A stretch of 64,000 bases of DNA from an uncultured Coriobacteriia bacterium (GTDB lineage Bacteria > Actinomycetota > Coriobacteriia > Coriobacteriales > QAMH01): positions 1-64,000 of the forward strand of contig CAUHSG010000009.1 of assembly GCA_959608885.1 (NCBI GenBank), in the 5' to 3' direction. A program made the position numbers and the translations under genes. Shown one piece after another: positions 12,001 through 19,900 of the stretch. Under the pieces are notes generated by a model. It saw only the letters and a program-made list of their open reading frames with translations. It did not search any database and was not told where the DNA came from. Each line of letters begins with the position of its first letter. Positions within the stretch are counted from its first letter, which is position 1.

Positions 12001-14373
12001 AGCAGTGTGCCCTCAAACGGGACCACTGCGCCCTCAGGCGTGTCAAATGGCACGACCACTGTGCCCGGTCAGAATATGGACAACCAGTCTAATAACGCTG
12101 CCACCGGTGCAAACGGTGCTGGCAACGGCGCACAGAATTCGAGTGTAAGCCCCGATAAGAACGCAGGGGCCTCTACCACTAATACTAGTGACAAGAAGGC
12201 TCAGAACGGCTCTGAGGGCGCTTCTGCGGGCTCAGAGGGCCTCGAGGACGCTCCTGGTGCCACCACGGGCGACAAGGCTGACAATACCGAGAGCGATTCG
12301 AAGGACGCCGCGGGCGACGAGAACGCTTCTGCCGATAATTCCGCCACCAACAAAGAGGATGAGGCGGACGCCAACAAGGACGAAAATTCCTCCAAAAATA
12401 ATTCCGCGAAGCACGAAAACGATGGCAAAAACGCCACCGATTCGACGCATCCCGAGAACCCCGCGACGCCCGCCCAGGGCGACGTCGAGGGCAACGCTCC
12501 CGTCGAGGCTCCTGCTGACGCGGGCGAGCTGATATACGTATCTAGCGGGGACGATGTCCTCGATACTAGCACCTCCCTCACGTATCCTAGCAACGCTCCA
12601 CCCTTATTGCTATACGATTCACCACCCGGTTTTTTGGAGTCCGGAACGTACTTCATTCAATCGGACTACAACCCAGATTATTTCTTGGGTCACGCAAAGA
12701 ACAATTTGGAAATTTTGGTCAGCCCGGAGACGGGCCATTCGGCTATGTGGAAGATTACTCGCATTACCGGTGGCGAATATGACCGTTACCTGCTCCAGAT
12801 CGGCGATCTGTACCTCGCGCGTGCATATCCCGGTGACGAGGGGAATCAGGTCGCTCTCGTGACCTCCCTGACCGATGAGGCCTACTGGCGCATCGAGGGT
12901 TTCTACGACAGAAGTGGAAATCTTGTGTACGTCATCTTCGGACCCGAGCGTAAGCACGCCGTGCAGCTCGACGTCGACCGCAGCGACTCCAAGGAAATCC
13001 ATCCGACGGGCGTGAGCTGCGACGATTCGATGATGTGGCCGTACCCCGATGGCCAGCACCCCGTGAGCCCGCTCACGCACTGGATCATCTCCGTCATCGA
13101 GGACCTGCAGCAGAACTGGACCATCACCCTCGAGCCGAACGAGGCCACCGAGGGCGAGGCCATCAGCAAGGACGTCTTCGCCGCGACCGGCACGACCGTC
13201 GAGTCGCCCGGCTTCAAGAAGCCTGGCTACGAGCTCTCCGGCTGGAACACCAAGCCCGACGGCTCGGGCGAGAGCTACGACGTCGACGCCGTCATCCCCG
13301 GTGAGGGCATCCTCGTCCCCGATTACGAGATGAAGCTCTATGCCCAGTGGAAGGCGACGTACGTGAACGTCACCTATAACTCGAGTGGCAACGGCACCGT
13401 CTCGCTCACGGGCAGCGACAAGAAGTCCGACAACATCATCCAGACCATCGGCAGCGCCAACGGCGTGCTGAAGGACGTCGACAACCAGAAGCTCAAGGGC
13501 GTCACCGCGACCGCCAACAAGGGATACCACTTCGGTTCGTGGATCCTCGTGGGCGGCTCCGGCAAGCTCAGCGACGCGCTGCGTACGAAGAGCACGCTGA
13601 CTGCGGAAGACGTCATGGGCCTGTCGCGCTTCGAGGACTCCGACACGGGCTGGACGCTGTACCACACGATCAGCCTGACGGCGGACTTCATCGCGAACAT
13701 ATATAAGATCAACTTCAACGCCAACGGTGGCATGGGCTCCATGGCCGCGCGCACCGTGAACTACGACGACAAGGGCGTGCTGACCAAGCTCGACGGCATC
13801 AGCCGCCTGCACTACATCTTCGCAGGTTGGAACACCAAGCCCGACGGCAGCGGCATCTCCATCAGCGATGCCCAGACGCTGCAGCAGCTCATCGCCTGCG
13901 GCGCCCTGGCCGCGGCTGACGGCTCGGCCACGACGCTGTACGCGCAGTGGGAGCACGAACCCGTCGTCGACGTCAGCGGCCCGGGTGCGGGTGCTGCCAC
14001 GACGGCCCCGACCGGCGGCGATGCCGGTTACAGCGGCCGCGGTTACAGCCGCGGTTACTACCCCGCGACGGCTGGCGAGGCTCCTGCCGAGGAGGCCGCC
14101 ATCACGAACGCCAACATCCAGAGTGTCAGCCCCCGAAATGCGGGCCCGCTCGACGCAATTGGTCAGTTCTTTGGTACCAGTGCGGGCATGATTGTCGGTA
14201 TTATTTGCGCTGCCGGGCTCGCCATCGCGCTCATCGCGGGTGCTGCGGCCCTCTTCCTGCACTTCACGGGTGCGGGTGCTGCAGGTGGCGCCGCTGGTGG
14301 CGCTGCGGGTGGCACCGCCGCCGGTTCGGAAAGCAAGACTTCGCGCAATCGCAAGCGCGGTGGTAAGAAGTAA
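1..14373 (+). CDS. Giant InlB/Listeria-Bacteroides repeat surface protein, 5' partial
   Basis: The frame is open from base 1, so the true start lies upstream; a GTG at 142 is only the first in-window start. At least 4,790 codons. Roughly 25-30 InlB_B (Flg_new) repeats are visible, each with a GYxFxGW core and an LYAQW-like end, mixed with MucBP-like segments ending in YYDR. A sortase-type signal PPRTGD (10645-10662), a hydrophobic segment (10681-10749) and RRRR follow, which is how such proteins normally end. The frame nevertheless continues through a linker with repeated GAH motifs and two palindromes. It then reaches a signal-peptide-like segment (11821-11910, possible AMA/SE cleavage), an acidic Ser/Asn/Asp-rich stretch, a ricin-like beta-trefoil candidate (about 12640-13010), at least two more InlB repeats, a last membrane segment (about 14185-14270) and a K/R-rich end. 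Predicted cell-surface adhesin. Whether it is made as one chain is unknown. Confidence 0.88.
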   Translation, partial: VIHLPRIRQQPTETPEEPYKSTNYTKWDLYPKWTASGSAVEYQSTSFVKFETKQYKYFDQLEWKDPVGAVEGKSYAYYAKVDTEKKFAFTKNSNITYADLLNGIYEIYGSRVDLTSNFLNGVQLQPYEIKENIKFTVSFNAGTGATGSAKTYTYADSSALATSDGTATGTLPEAGFTKAGYEFKGWALNASETDSNKILASADALSKILTIANNGTYNVYAIWGVKSYTISFDGNKPSGVTANPSGIPSAVSKEYNATYTLTGTPTLAGYRFNKWTTAADGTGTSYNVGDVITVTGDIKLFAQWLKNPTFSYNTNGGTASGLPPATTYAPSASVTITTVKPSRTGYVFAGWTTTQNSSTGGKYSDGTVIGAPTTSYTMGTTDVTMYALWNPIIYFNSNAPSAARTDVEDMPANIEAGIPYGVTWTIPTSYAPTLIGYTFDGWATSAGGAKVTSLPATASTTLYARWIAASGYNVIFYASQTATSKGSAYHTTAAGLWTADITKPATNPTRLGYTFAGWRVQQNGVSATGNQLFASSTSMKFYEMFALAKAAQTALANGTTKTLEVFAEWTKLGEVEVILNPNGGSYNNKTGNTTSTELSGTGEKLLNGSSWTIPTNKTNPTRAGYNFKGWSDGAGNVYDAGDTISNITTNKTLTAVWEGAKITFTFDKGATTGVTALKGSDPYTMQGTYGSQINIPAGSTVYSRTAYTFGTWSYKQASGPADTVGTDATWSSGSIDVSKFVISWTGSSFAGTLTGTAKLTAVWTPFSYTIEWNANGGSGTTTSTGVKADATLGSSVTGSPAVPTTNPTRAGYKFDKWTLATTGGTQVANGNKVSSLWNLDGLANGAKLVAYAQWIEEKVKISFSEPFDGIGVKAEIGYGDDGSHVPASIWIGKDTGKIYASNADGAVGGAAITTRKVKPINIRTGFEFSKWAKGSATGAALGGVSGGALTIAKGSSGLFEEATYYLVVAPISYNYTVQYWQQDVTGSGYTLVSAETVSSGKAPFGYRVESGTAANQDDNAMKVVFARKNFTGFAYSAAVTSSKGKSVIASISDTVANNVIALYYDRVTNNVNISYTGDVPTGVTYSPATTTGVRYGQTVTVTWPTTIPSGYTFVRFNVVSGNVSLSGASGANQTFVMGTSPVTINGVWEKIKYNVTFKLADGAAGKSLAYGSSLASTDIPTATPNNASAYYFKGWQIFTNCSVAGNHGSGTPGAVLSKNDILGLTAGSTKWTISSHTVFVASFGVYRAVTYNSGMSGAFGSVGGQVNADGSIYTPGTAYDRLESSYALPAFGYGNGRVAAGVFDDATTAGAGRNENNPKAVAGYKFKGWTWANGTKSCTGYYGADHLFHHTGGDALPTTVDEGWTFTAVWEKTWQQVHFDTTSNLTGVSGAPATDGAYHIGETVTVPVTGYQAADNPSAYTFLGWTTVNPSSYVAGSSPLYTMAAGKQFIMTAGTRDTAKYNLNANVRDHGGYGVTLYPIFRENTITITYTYANGSSGRGTISKLTETINMASGRPDGSTASANNGYKFVRWSTTQDGNTAVNAAWVTGGKLKPQATGGVFANVTYYAVFEPMQYTVTFNIGDASKGKWNDGDTNTTKTTAAPITYNTALGSANVPGVSGKTGYGFLKWVDQDGNSYTDLSNVKIMKAMTFTAQWEERSGYTIAYVVNGGKPTINSHNTKADGSKIKYTDVLNNAMAAAAKTIKKQGYTFGGWYVKSDFSAGLVNTTMTFAEGLGLAGTPVGDDGTATLTLHAKWTPIDFTVKYAPSFPKGTSPSIADKTPVHWTDTGLLPAAPNDAPSIDGYIFKGWNSKSDGTGMTITNTTDFESLYQSLNGTSADTVKTVTLYGIWQQKKFTVKFKDAAGNDVMTPPLTNLDWDDEITYYDYVPAGGPQRLTGWTYTPKNAGATAQTWNNRALKLKVSQLAGDPNIANGTELVLTAILENNVKWTITFNKVNVDASGNPVAGSKTSVGTETGWVEPGTAINIENFNGKNWITNFEYPSGTSGARRPALLGYKLDKTALDTKLTGTASGSTIDFVVYFVEKVFNINYDLGKDAFNTPAPPSVTQPAPKQAGWNSSDILPDTTPVWDGHKAPIWQYQKSDGTWVNVPAGYTVSQIAKNDNEATTIILKALWESDLVRITFTTQTGGTAANAAGTFKVVEGGSKFQDIAAVGGTPEVLTATAKAGYTFVGWYNVTDGTMVTTSATLTVPQVAGQYKSATYQAQFRALDQITYVIEHYFEKLDGSGYEHNAAYDETRGGQEFSTINASADMVKTVKGFTQKMGITGEKLKINSLVAGEVLKLFYKRNEFSVSVSPVAPGADAPAPTPSPAYPTTGITQAHTTHKYGEGLILPSVTAPTGWTFSWTVTYTDSDASVPTRVTLANGDPFTMPDADVAIVGTWKRMQWNVNFVNGPAESDGVEHGTVDILAPATLPFKVDHGKTLNDPNSTGSAGSVKTVADRGWAFAGWWYLDDAGVKKTTLDPSTVVINKDTTFTAMWAQTFFVAYNPGSGTGNHGGTGFTTTMPGGQDLDIDTDIKRVPLLISNVDRTTNAPAADGYKFIGWFWNHDGSDYYWLVADAGSFDTTGLAGTRVDAIDFLLRSNVTFNAIWEAIEQDLTYKLDPSDIPASSWTPTGSTGMTGNADYVTQLRTDASGTLLGANDVRREGHKLAGWQVINPDGSRGATYMPGASFTMPARNVTLIAVWDFESVQIRFELAPGSENRGTLSTTVENITDATLAKLNGSTASANSGYVFKGWYSDLGCTQKIDDSQIEPVYDKYGKKIIGYKLRATMPAGGWVPTVFYAAFETGAAEYWIDYHMQQADGSYKVQHAVFYDVNSEEWADVTDPTNPAYSHLLDTLVAYKGWVFNEDAPGSVLRALVEDGVTTLHLFYDLLAFNITYDLGEKDGKVGSWAGSAGPASATATSTVSIPNAKFEGRTLTGWILKWTDANGVEQTKTIGVGANATFTMPVADVLAIAQWIDIMGVTVEYIKRDGSTTDLIHTDTIANVGTPGTKYTLDSKKVAQWRPEGYKLPAGPFTITVNLDPKLNVIRVYYDRVKDYFIKFEMNGGTTADNKTSVTKNGLTLDTAKVSSYGPGTDNAKRIGYRLAADANKRWNTKKDMTGVWLTAGMSYLDAAKAIYGSKYNDLDLIKLGITVYANWEEYADFQVKFDLNNDPTTNKNILKPVPEGRDPQGPADMNGVHWTQEGFNNKDAIDAVPNGYEFAGWNTKRDGSGLKITDFTSYFEMSNAINPKVEQASITLYAQWKEIVIKIEYVADEGGTVDRVIDYVSAVTGKQTDSNSSAGNRLHSVATAKRGWHFVGWELYDEAKHGKMLRAMADVMGNQWDTTRADNSEFFIIEPDANGRLYEAKYIALFERNPEAQVEYFDDPEEEALERFGTPHGEYFTTSKGGDKFKREHHTLIGWNTKADGTGTFYKLGQEKIEMPEAGMKLYAQWEINSYGVTVGDAEKGGSVIPGSTDIEYGEKLPADFIAGLNPQPNPGWHLSGWKYTMTDPETGEVTEGFTTDLSTLTVKGPINITPVFEGADPIVDGPPRTGDTGYEFELLLAALWTALAAAIGALILLIAARRRRAQEEAEEMLAAEAAGVYGTHAAGWGDARATRMLAASEYGAHSVRKDGSRMTRAELAAQEACEDVAGCETRAEYVERAIACGMGAHAVAASALSSDNELRTSCCGAHSAAACGKGAHSIPLLADEAARGAVERLGTTEGAHTVSKAGESALDRLVAAYGAHSVRRADDGVWESFAAIVPPAAPAAPTARERMAAAVRGMRPRVSGAGAHEVAAVAAGVGQASLGQVSHRETQQVGHLSQGRLSHSAIQTAAIYAWLCTETREMDGFVAYVAPKPVDARAAKRMRKRANVRELAGHVGAGVPVTGQTRQKVPGTNCLVAAVGASSHEIEMPQPSLVPSAAQAAAASEPRFGSRTRFALGLPSVALAACLAIFGVGAHMSPSVAMASEISGSGGGASGVVSAVLGDNSASGVSSEGSSVPSNGTTAPSGVSNGTTTVPGQNMDNQSNNAATGANGAGNGAQNSSVSPDKNAGASTTNTSDKKAQNGSEGASAGSEGLEDAPGATTGDKADNTESDSKDAAGDENASADNSATNKEDEADANKDENSSKNNSAKHENDGKNATDSTHPENPATPAQGDVEGNAPVEAPADAGELIYVSSGDDVLDTSTSLTYPSNAPPLLLYDSPPGFLESGTYFIQSDYNPDYFLGHAKNNLEILVSPETGHSAMWKITRITGGEYDRYLLQIGDLYLARAYPGDEGNQVALVTSLTDEAYWRIEGFYDRSGNLVYVIFGPERKHAVQLDVDRSDSKEIHPTGVSCDDSMMWPYPDGQHPVSPLTHWIISVIEDLQQNWTITLEPNEATEGEAISKDVFAATGTTVESPGFKKPGYELSGWNTKPDGSGESYDVDAVIPGEGILVPDYEMKLYAQWKATYVNVTYNSSGNGTVSLTGSDKKSDNIIQTIGSANGVLKDVDNQKLKGVTATANKGYHFGSWILVGGSGKLSDALRTKSTLTAEDVMGLSRFEDSDTGWTLYHTISLTADFIANIYKINFNANGGMGSMAARTVNYDDKGVLTKLDGISRLHYIFAGWNTKPDGSGISISDAQTLQQLIACGALAAADGSATTLYAQWEHEPVVDVSGPGAGAATTAPTGGDAGYSGRGYSRGYYPATAGEAPAEEAAITNANIQSVSPRNAGPLDAIGQFFGTSAGMIVGIICAAGLAIALIAGAAALFLHFTGAGAAGGAAGGAAGGTAAGSESKTSRNRKRGGKK
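10813..11391 (+). repeat. GAH-motif repeats in the linker of the giant surface protein
   Basis: Eight short motifs occur downstream of the internal membrane segment: GTHAA (10813), GAHSV (10876), GAHAV (11008), GAHSA (11071), GAHSI (11101), GAHTV (11173), GAHSV (11233) and GAHEV (11377). The codons differ between copies (for example gga gcg cac, ggt gct cac, ggg gcc cat) while the residues stay the same, which argues for selection on protein. With the hydrophobic segments read as membrane spans, this part would be cytoplasmic. I do not recognise a known family. Confidence 0.7.
11407..11493. repeat. Large perfect palindrome inside the giant CDS
   Basis: Two 36-nt arms (11407-11442 and 11458-11493) are exact reverse complements around a 15-nt spacer. 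The spacer, cgcgaaacccagcag, shares the GAAACCCA core seen in other hairpins of this window. The element is read in frame as a G/Q/S/H-rich peptide without a stop. Confidence 0.93.
11674..11708. repeat. ACCAGACA-type palindrome inside the giant CDS
   Basis: Arms 11674-11690 and 11692-11708 pair with two mismatches. The 35-nt unit begins accagacaaaag and ends tgtctggt. It closely resembles each half of the hairpin at 33278-33375, so it belongs to a dispersed repeat family. Confidence 0.85.
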
Positions 14374-14407
14374 GGACCGAAGAAACTCCGAGGTCAATGG
14401 GGACTTG

Positions 14408-14428
14408 AGCCGTCATATGCGGCTTTTC
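14408..14428 (+). terminator. Weak intrinsic terminator candidate
   Basis: agccg and cggct form a 5-bp stem around a 7-nt loop, followed by four T. It lies 35 nt after the giant gene and 27 nt before the next start. The stem is short, so read-through is plausible. Confidence 0.35.
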
Positions 14429-14454
14429 TCGGAGGACAAGGAAGGAACGAAGTC

Positions 14455-16818
14455 ATGAAGACCGAGTTCAAGGCAAAGCTCACAGCCATCCTTTTAGGTA
14501 CCGCTCTCGCGGTCATGCTCGTGCCATCCGTGGCCACGGCCCAGACCGCCGAAACCCCCGACACCACCATCGCAGCAGGTGACGTTGCCCCCATCAACGA
14601 CGCCCTCGAAACCGAGAAAACCCCCGCTACCGTAGTGGATTCGCTCGTAGGCCCTGCAACTCCCGCAACTCCCGCCGACTCCCAGAACGACGAGGGCACC
14701 ACCGCCCCCGATTCCGACGCGGCGCCTACGACCACGAAGACCCCTGCGGAAGCCGTGGTTGAGGAGGAAGAGCCCTCCACCGCCCCCGAGACCCCGGATG
14801 ACGCCGATGACGGCGATTCCGAGGCCGACGAGGGCACGACGCCGCCCACAGGCGGCGACAAGTCCGCGAGCACCGAGGTGCCCGCGAACACCCCCGCCAG
14901 CGCGCCTGAGGCCCCGAAGAAGGCCGCTGCGGCCGGTGACGCCGTCGAGGCCGCGATCACGACGCAGGGCACGGATAGCGGCATCTGTGACGACGGGATA
15001 CAGTGGATCCTGGATGACACGATGCTCACGATCCGCTCCAAGGACATGAATCCGGTCGTCATGAAGGATTACGGGGAGTTCGATACTGCTCCTTGGAGCA
15101 CGTACCAGGATGTGGTTCGATATATCAACATCGATTCGACCGTGACTCATATTGGAAACTATGCATTCTTCCACTTCATTTACGCGGAGACGATCAACAT
15201 CCCCGATTCCGTCACCTCCATCGGCGATATGGCCTTTTACACCTGCACGGAGGCCCTGACTTCGGTGTTCATTCCAGACAGCGTGACTAGTATTGGTCAA
15301 CAGGCATTTGATAATTGCAGCAAGTTGACCAATATCATCATCGGTAAAAATGGTAGTAATTTGACGTACCTCGGTTATCGTGCCCTTGGCGGCCCCGCCA
15401 CCGCGACCGTCACCTATGCAGGCAAGCGTGCCGATTGGAATACTATTATTGGACATGATGACTATACCGCGGGAAGCCAGATTTATTTTGACGAATCCTC
15501 ACATGTGGTTACGTTCAATCCGGACGGTGGCGAACTCGCAAGCGGTGCGGAAACCGGCACTACCAACAAGGACGGCCAGCTCACGTTCCTGCCCACGCCC
15601 GTGAGAAGCGACTACACCTTCGACGGCTGGTTCTATGATGACGGCACCCAGCTGCTCGTCAACAGCGGCAGGATCACGGGCGACGTTACCGTGACCGCCC
15701 GCTGGACGTACAACCCGCCCGCTCCCACGTATTACACGATCACCTTCGATGCCAACGGCGGCACGATCGACGGCAACAACACGACCACGACGATCACCAC
15801 CGACGAGAACGGCCAGATCTCCTCGTGGCCCAACCCCACGATGAGCGGCTACGACTTTACCGGCTGGTACAACGCGACGTACGGCGGCGACCGCTTCTAT
15901 CCGGGCACGGCCTTCGATGGAACCGTCACCACGCTCTATGCGCAGTGGACGCCGGCGCAGACCCCCAGCATCACGTACACGATCATCTTTGACCCCGCTG
16001 GCGGCACGATCCCCGAGGGCGTGAGCTCCACGGGCCAGACCAACGCGAGCGGCCAGGTCATGTACCTGCCCGAGCCGACGCGCGAGGGTTACACCTTCGA
16101 CGGCTGGTTCACCGCGGATGGTAATCTGGTTACCGCGTGGAGCACGATGTTCTACGGCGATGCGACGGTCACCGCCCGCTGGACGCTGATCGACACGCCG
16201 ACCGATCCGGATGATCCGACCGATCCGGATGACCCCGACAATCCCGATAATCCGGACAACCCCGACAATCCGGATAACCCGGATAATCCCGATAACCCGG
16301 ATACGCCCGACAATCCCGATGACCCGAAGGATCCGACCGAGCCGACGAAGCCGAGCTACAACGTCATCGACGGCGCCAACAGCACCTGGGTTGTCGAGGA
16401 CGGCGCTTCGCTCGAGATTCGCGCCGATGGTGAGTTCGCGAACTTCGATCACGTCAAGGTCGACGGCGTGAAGGTCGACGAGCAGCACTACGACGTGCGC
16501 GAGGGCTCGACCATCATCACGCTCAAGCCGGCCTTCCTCGCCACGCTCGAGAAGGGTTCGCATGAGCTGACCTTCGTGTACAAGGACGGCGGCGAGGCCA
16601 AGACGAACTTCGAGGTTGCCGCCAAGCCCGCCGTGTACGTGCCGGGTGATGACGCGACGACCAGCCAGGTCGCTGACACGAACACGACCCCGAGTGCGTC
16701 TGGCTCGGACAACCCCAAGACGGGTGACGACGGCAAGATGCTTGCTCTCTCTCTCTGCATCTTTGCCCTGATTGCTGGCCTTGGTGCCATGGGCTGTGCT
16801 CGTCGAGCTCGTCAATAA
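14455..16818 (+). CDS. Cell-wall-anchored protein with BspA-type LRR and InlB repeats
   Basis: 787 aa; the start has a ggaagga ribosome site. A signal peptide (residues 1 to about 29, ending SVATA) precedes a Thr/Pro/Glu-rich stalk. A short BspA-like LRR_5 segment lies at about 212-310, with IPDSVTSIG-type repeats. Three InlB_B repeats follow (about 351-418, 425-501 and 508-582), then a DPDNPDN repeat stalk (about 582-629) and a beta-rich domain. The C-terminus has NPKTGD (from 753), a hydrophobic segment and an RRARQ tail. This is the layout of a sortase substrate displayed on the wall. No enzyme signature was seen; adhesion or host binding is inferred. It follows the giant gene by about 80 nt and may share its transcript. 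Confidence 0.9.
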   Translation: MKTEFKAKLTAILLGTALAVMLVPSVATAQTAETPDTTIAAGDVAPINDALETEKTPATVVDSLVGPATPATPADSQNDEGTTAPDSDAAPTTTKTPAEAVVEEEEPSTAPETPDDADDGDSEADEGTTPPTGGDKSASTEVPANTPASAPEAPKKAAAAGDAVEAAITTQGTDSGICDDGIQWILDDTMLTIRSKDMNPVVMKDYGEFDTAPWSTYQDVVRYINIDSTVTHIGNYAFFHFIYAETINIPDSVTSIGDMAFYTCTEALTSVFIPDSVTSIGQQAFDNCSKLTNIIIGKNGSNLTYLGYRALGGPATATVTYAGKRADWNTIIGHDDYTAGSQIYFDESSHVVTFNPDGGELASGAETGTTNKDGQLTFLPTPVRSDYTFDGWFYDDGTQLLVNSGRITGDVTVTARWTYNPPAPTYYTITFDANGGTIDGNNTTTTITTDENGQISSWPNPTMSGYDFTGWYNATYGGDRFYPGTAFDGTVTTLYAQWTPAQTPSITYTIIFDPAGGTIPEGVSSTGQTNASGQVMYLPEPTREGYTFDGWFTADGNLVTAWSTMFYGDATVTARWTLIDTPTDPDDPTDPDDPDNPDNPDNPDNPDNPDNPDNPDTPDNPDDPKDPTEPTKPSYNVIDGANSTWVVEDGASLEIRADGEFANFDHVKVDGVKVDEQHYDVREGSTIITLKPAFLATLEKGSHELTFVYKDGGEAKTNFEVAAKPAVYVPGDDATTSQVADTNTTPSASGSDNPKTGDDGKMLALSLCIFALIAGLGAMGCARRARQ

Positions 16819-16851
16819 GACACATACATGTGCCAAATACGGTAGTGGGGG

Positions 16852-16881
16852 CTTGGCACGATTTTTTGTGCCGGGCCTCTA
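16852..16881 (+). terminator. Hairpin between surface protein and sensor genes
   Basis: ggcttggcac and gtgccgggcc pair, with two G-U pairs, around a T-rich loop (gatttttt). No T-run follows the stem, so it may attenuate rather than end transcription. A tatata stretch just downstream could be a promoter element for the sensor gene. Confidence 0.35.
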
Positions 16882-16940
16882 TCTATATAGACGGCAGATG
16901 TGGGAATGATGGACACGAGAGGCTATACGAAAGGAGGAAG

Positions 16941-19900
16941 ATGGCGCAAACTGATACACATAATGAAGCGTTGCCGGCGCATCGCTATCGTGCGAGAAAA
17001 CTTTGCTTCCTCTCGCTCGCCGTTGTGTGCACGGTGCTAGCTGTCTTCGTCCTCACGTTTAGTCTGGGCTTCACCTCGCGTCCCTCGAATGTGGGTGCGA
17101 GCTATCCGCAGAGCACATCTTCGGCCGATGTGCTGCTTGTCATGTCATACGACGAGAACGACGCGGGAACGCAACTCGCGCGCGATGGCGTGCTCGACGT
17201 GCTTGGTCGCTCGTCGGTCAATATCGACATCGTCTACATGGACGCGTATCATGCGCCGCTCCAGAGTACCGCGCACGCTACCTGGGCAAACCGGGTGGGG
17301 CAGCAGGTCTCGCAGCGCGGTGGCTATGACATCGTGATCTGCTGCGATGACGAGGCGCTTGGCTTCGTCGAGCAGAACCACGACACGATGTTCGCCGCGA
17401 CACCCGTCGTCTTCTTCGGCGTCAACGACGTCGCGCACGCGCAGAGCGTCGCGAACAGCGGCTATGCGACGGGCATGATCGAGCAAGGCTACGTGGGCGA
17501 GATCATGCAGGTCACCTACCGCCTGCATCCCGACGCGACGAGCTTCACCGCCATCGTCGACCAGACCCCGGCGGGCATCGGCAACAAGGCGCAGTTCGTC
17601 TCGGCCGCGCAGGACTTCGAGGACATGGGCGTGTACTACGTCAACACCTCGGCGTTCACGCGCAACGAGCTCGGCGAGTACGTGAGCTCCGCGAGCCCGG
17701 ACACGATCATGTTCCTGCTCGACGCGAGTGTCGACAACTCCGGCAACGTCTACGCGACCGACGACACGATCGCGTGGGTCTCGAGCACGAGTAGCGTGCC
17801 CGTGTACTGCGTGACCGTGGGCAGCGTGGGGAGCGGCGCCGCAGGTTCGAGCTTCCTCGACCCGCAGCAGGACGGCCGCAAGGCCGCCGAGATGGCGATC
17901 ACCGTGCTCAACGGCACGAGCCCCTCGGCGATTCCGCTCGTGGTCGATGGCACGCACGGCTACGTCTTCGACCAGCAGGTGCTCAACAGCTACGGCATCT
18001 CGGTCGCCGATGTGCCGGCGGGAAGCACGGTCGTCAACCGCCAGCTCTTCTCGCTCGACACGCTGCGCATCATCGTGCTCCCCCTCATACTCCTCGTGCT
18101 CGCCGTCATCTTCTTCTTGCAGTCCCGAAAGATGAGGCACCTGCAGGTTGCAGCGGAAGCAGCAGGAGTAGGGGCGGGAACCGCGGCACCAGTTGTTACA
18201 GTGCCTGTTGAGAGCGTCGTGGAAGAAGAACCGGCACCGGTCGTGAATGCGGTCGCCGAAGCGGTTGCCGAAGCGCCCGTTGCAGCAGCCGTCGCGACAC
18301 CCGCCAAGCAGGTCGACGCATCGGCTGCCAAGCGCACGAAGAAGAAACAGCTCCCTGCAAAAGAGCGCAGGCGCCGCGACACGAAGCGCGGGCACCAGCG
18401 CCAGCTGCGCCACACGCACCCGGTTAGCGTGAAGGCCGAGGATGCGAAGCCCGCACCCGAGGACGACGAGAAGCTTGTGACCGGGCACGACGAGCTGCTC
18501 GAGGACGTGGCGACGATCGAGGTCGTGGCCGACGAGACCCCCGAGGAGATCGAGGCCCAGGTCGAGGCAAGCGCCGAGGGGGCCGTGGTCGAGGAGCTCG
18601 AGGAGACCCCGGCCGAGGCCGACGACGTGCTCGACGAGACGCCCGAGGAGATCGAGGCGCAGGTCGAGGCGAGTGCCGAAGGGTCCGAGGTCGAAGAGCT
18701 CGAGGAGCTGGCGGAGCTCGAGGCGCTCGAGGCGCAGGAAGCCGCGCTGGAGCCCGAGCCCGTGCCGGCCACGCAGGCCATCCAGCCCTCCGACATGCGC
18801 GCGATGATCGGCGTCGAGGTGCTGAACCTCGACGATGTCATCGAGGAGTTTGGCGCGCAGGCGGGGGAGGACGTGCTCGGCGTCATCCACAAGCGCCTTG
18901 CCGGCGTCGAGAACTCGCGCATCCTGGATACCGACGGTAGCCTCTTCTTGCTGGGCTTCTACGATGCCGTCTTGCCCGGCTCGCGCGAGCTCGAACTCGT
19001 GGAGCTCATGCTCTCGCAGCCCATCACCGTGGGGGAGCGCTCCATCACGCTCAGCTCGTGCATCGGTGCCGTGAACAGGCCGCATAGCCTGAACTTCGCG
19101 GAGATGAGGAAGGTCGGCGCGTTCGCCCGCAAGCAGGCCGAGGAGCGCGGGCACACGAACAACATCGTGCTCTACGACGACGACCTGTTCCGCGCGGCCC
19201 AGGACCGCGACAAAATCGCCCGCCTCCTTCAGGAAGCGCTCGACATGGATGATTTCCTGGTCTTCTACCAACCACAGGTTGACCTGCATAAAAACGAGGT
19301 CGTGGGCTACGAAGCGCTCGTCCGCATGAGGGACCGCGCCTATCCGCCGGCGCAGTTCATCCCCGTCGCCGAGGTGACGGGCCTCATCACCGAGGTCGAT
19401 CGCGTCGTGACGAAGCGCGCGATCGAGCTGCTGTCGGTGTGGAAGCGCCGCAAGAAGCGCATGCGCCCCATCTCCATCAACTTCTCGTCGGTGCACCTGA
19501 CGAGGGGCGATGACTTCGCGGCCTACCTGCTCGACCTACTTGACACCTACGGCGTGCCAAGCGAGTACATCAGGGTCGAGGTCGACGAGAGCCTGTTCAG
19601 CAGCGAGAACCAGCAGAATGCCGAGGAGATGGTGCGCCGCTTGTTCGACGCCGGCATCTCGATCGCGCTCGACAACTTTGGCAAGGGGTGCTCGGCGTTC
19701 ACGGACATCATGGCCATCCCCGCCTCGGTCATCAAGATCGACAAGGAGTTCGTGGACACGTTCCTCGTCGATGGCCACGACCAGAACTTCGAGCAGCTCG
19801 TGCGCCTGGCGCATGGGCTGGGGCGCAAGGTCGTCGTCGTGGGTGTCGACAAGCGCTGGCAGATCGAGGCGTGTCGCAGCCTGAACTGCGACGTCGTCCA

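Noticed and set aside
16200..16340. Short repeats that look like a CRISPR or minisatellite
   Set aside because: They encode an in-frame DPDNPDN stalk between domains of a wall protein; there are no spacers.
16830..16940. Earlier start for the sensor gene
   Set aside because: The ATG at 16830 has no ribosome site, whereas 16941 has aaaggagg directly upstream and gives a normal N-terminus.
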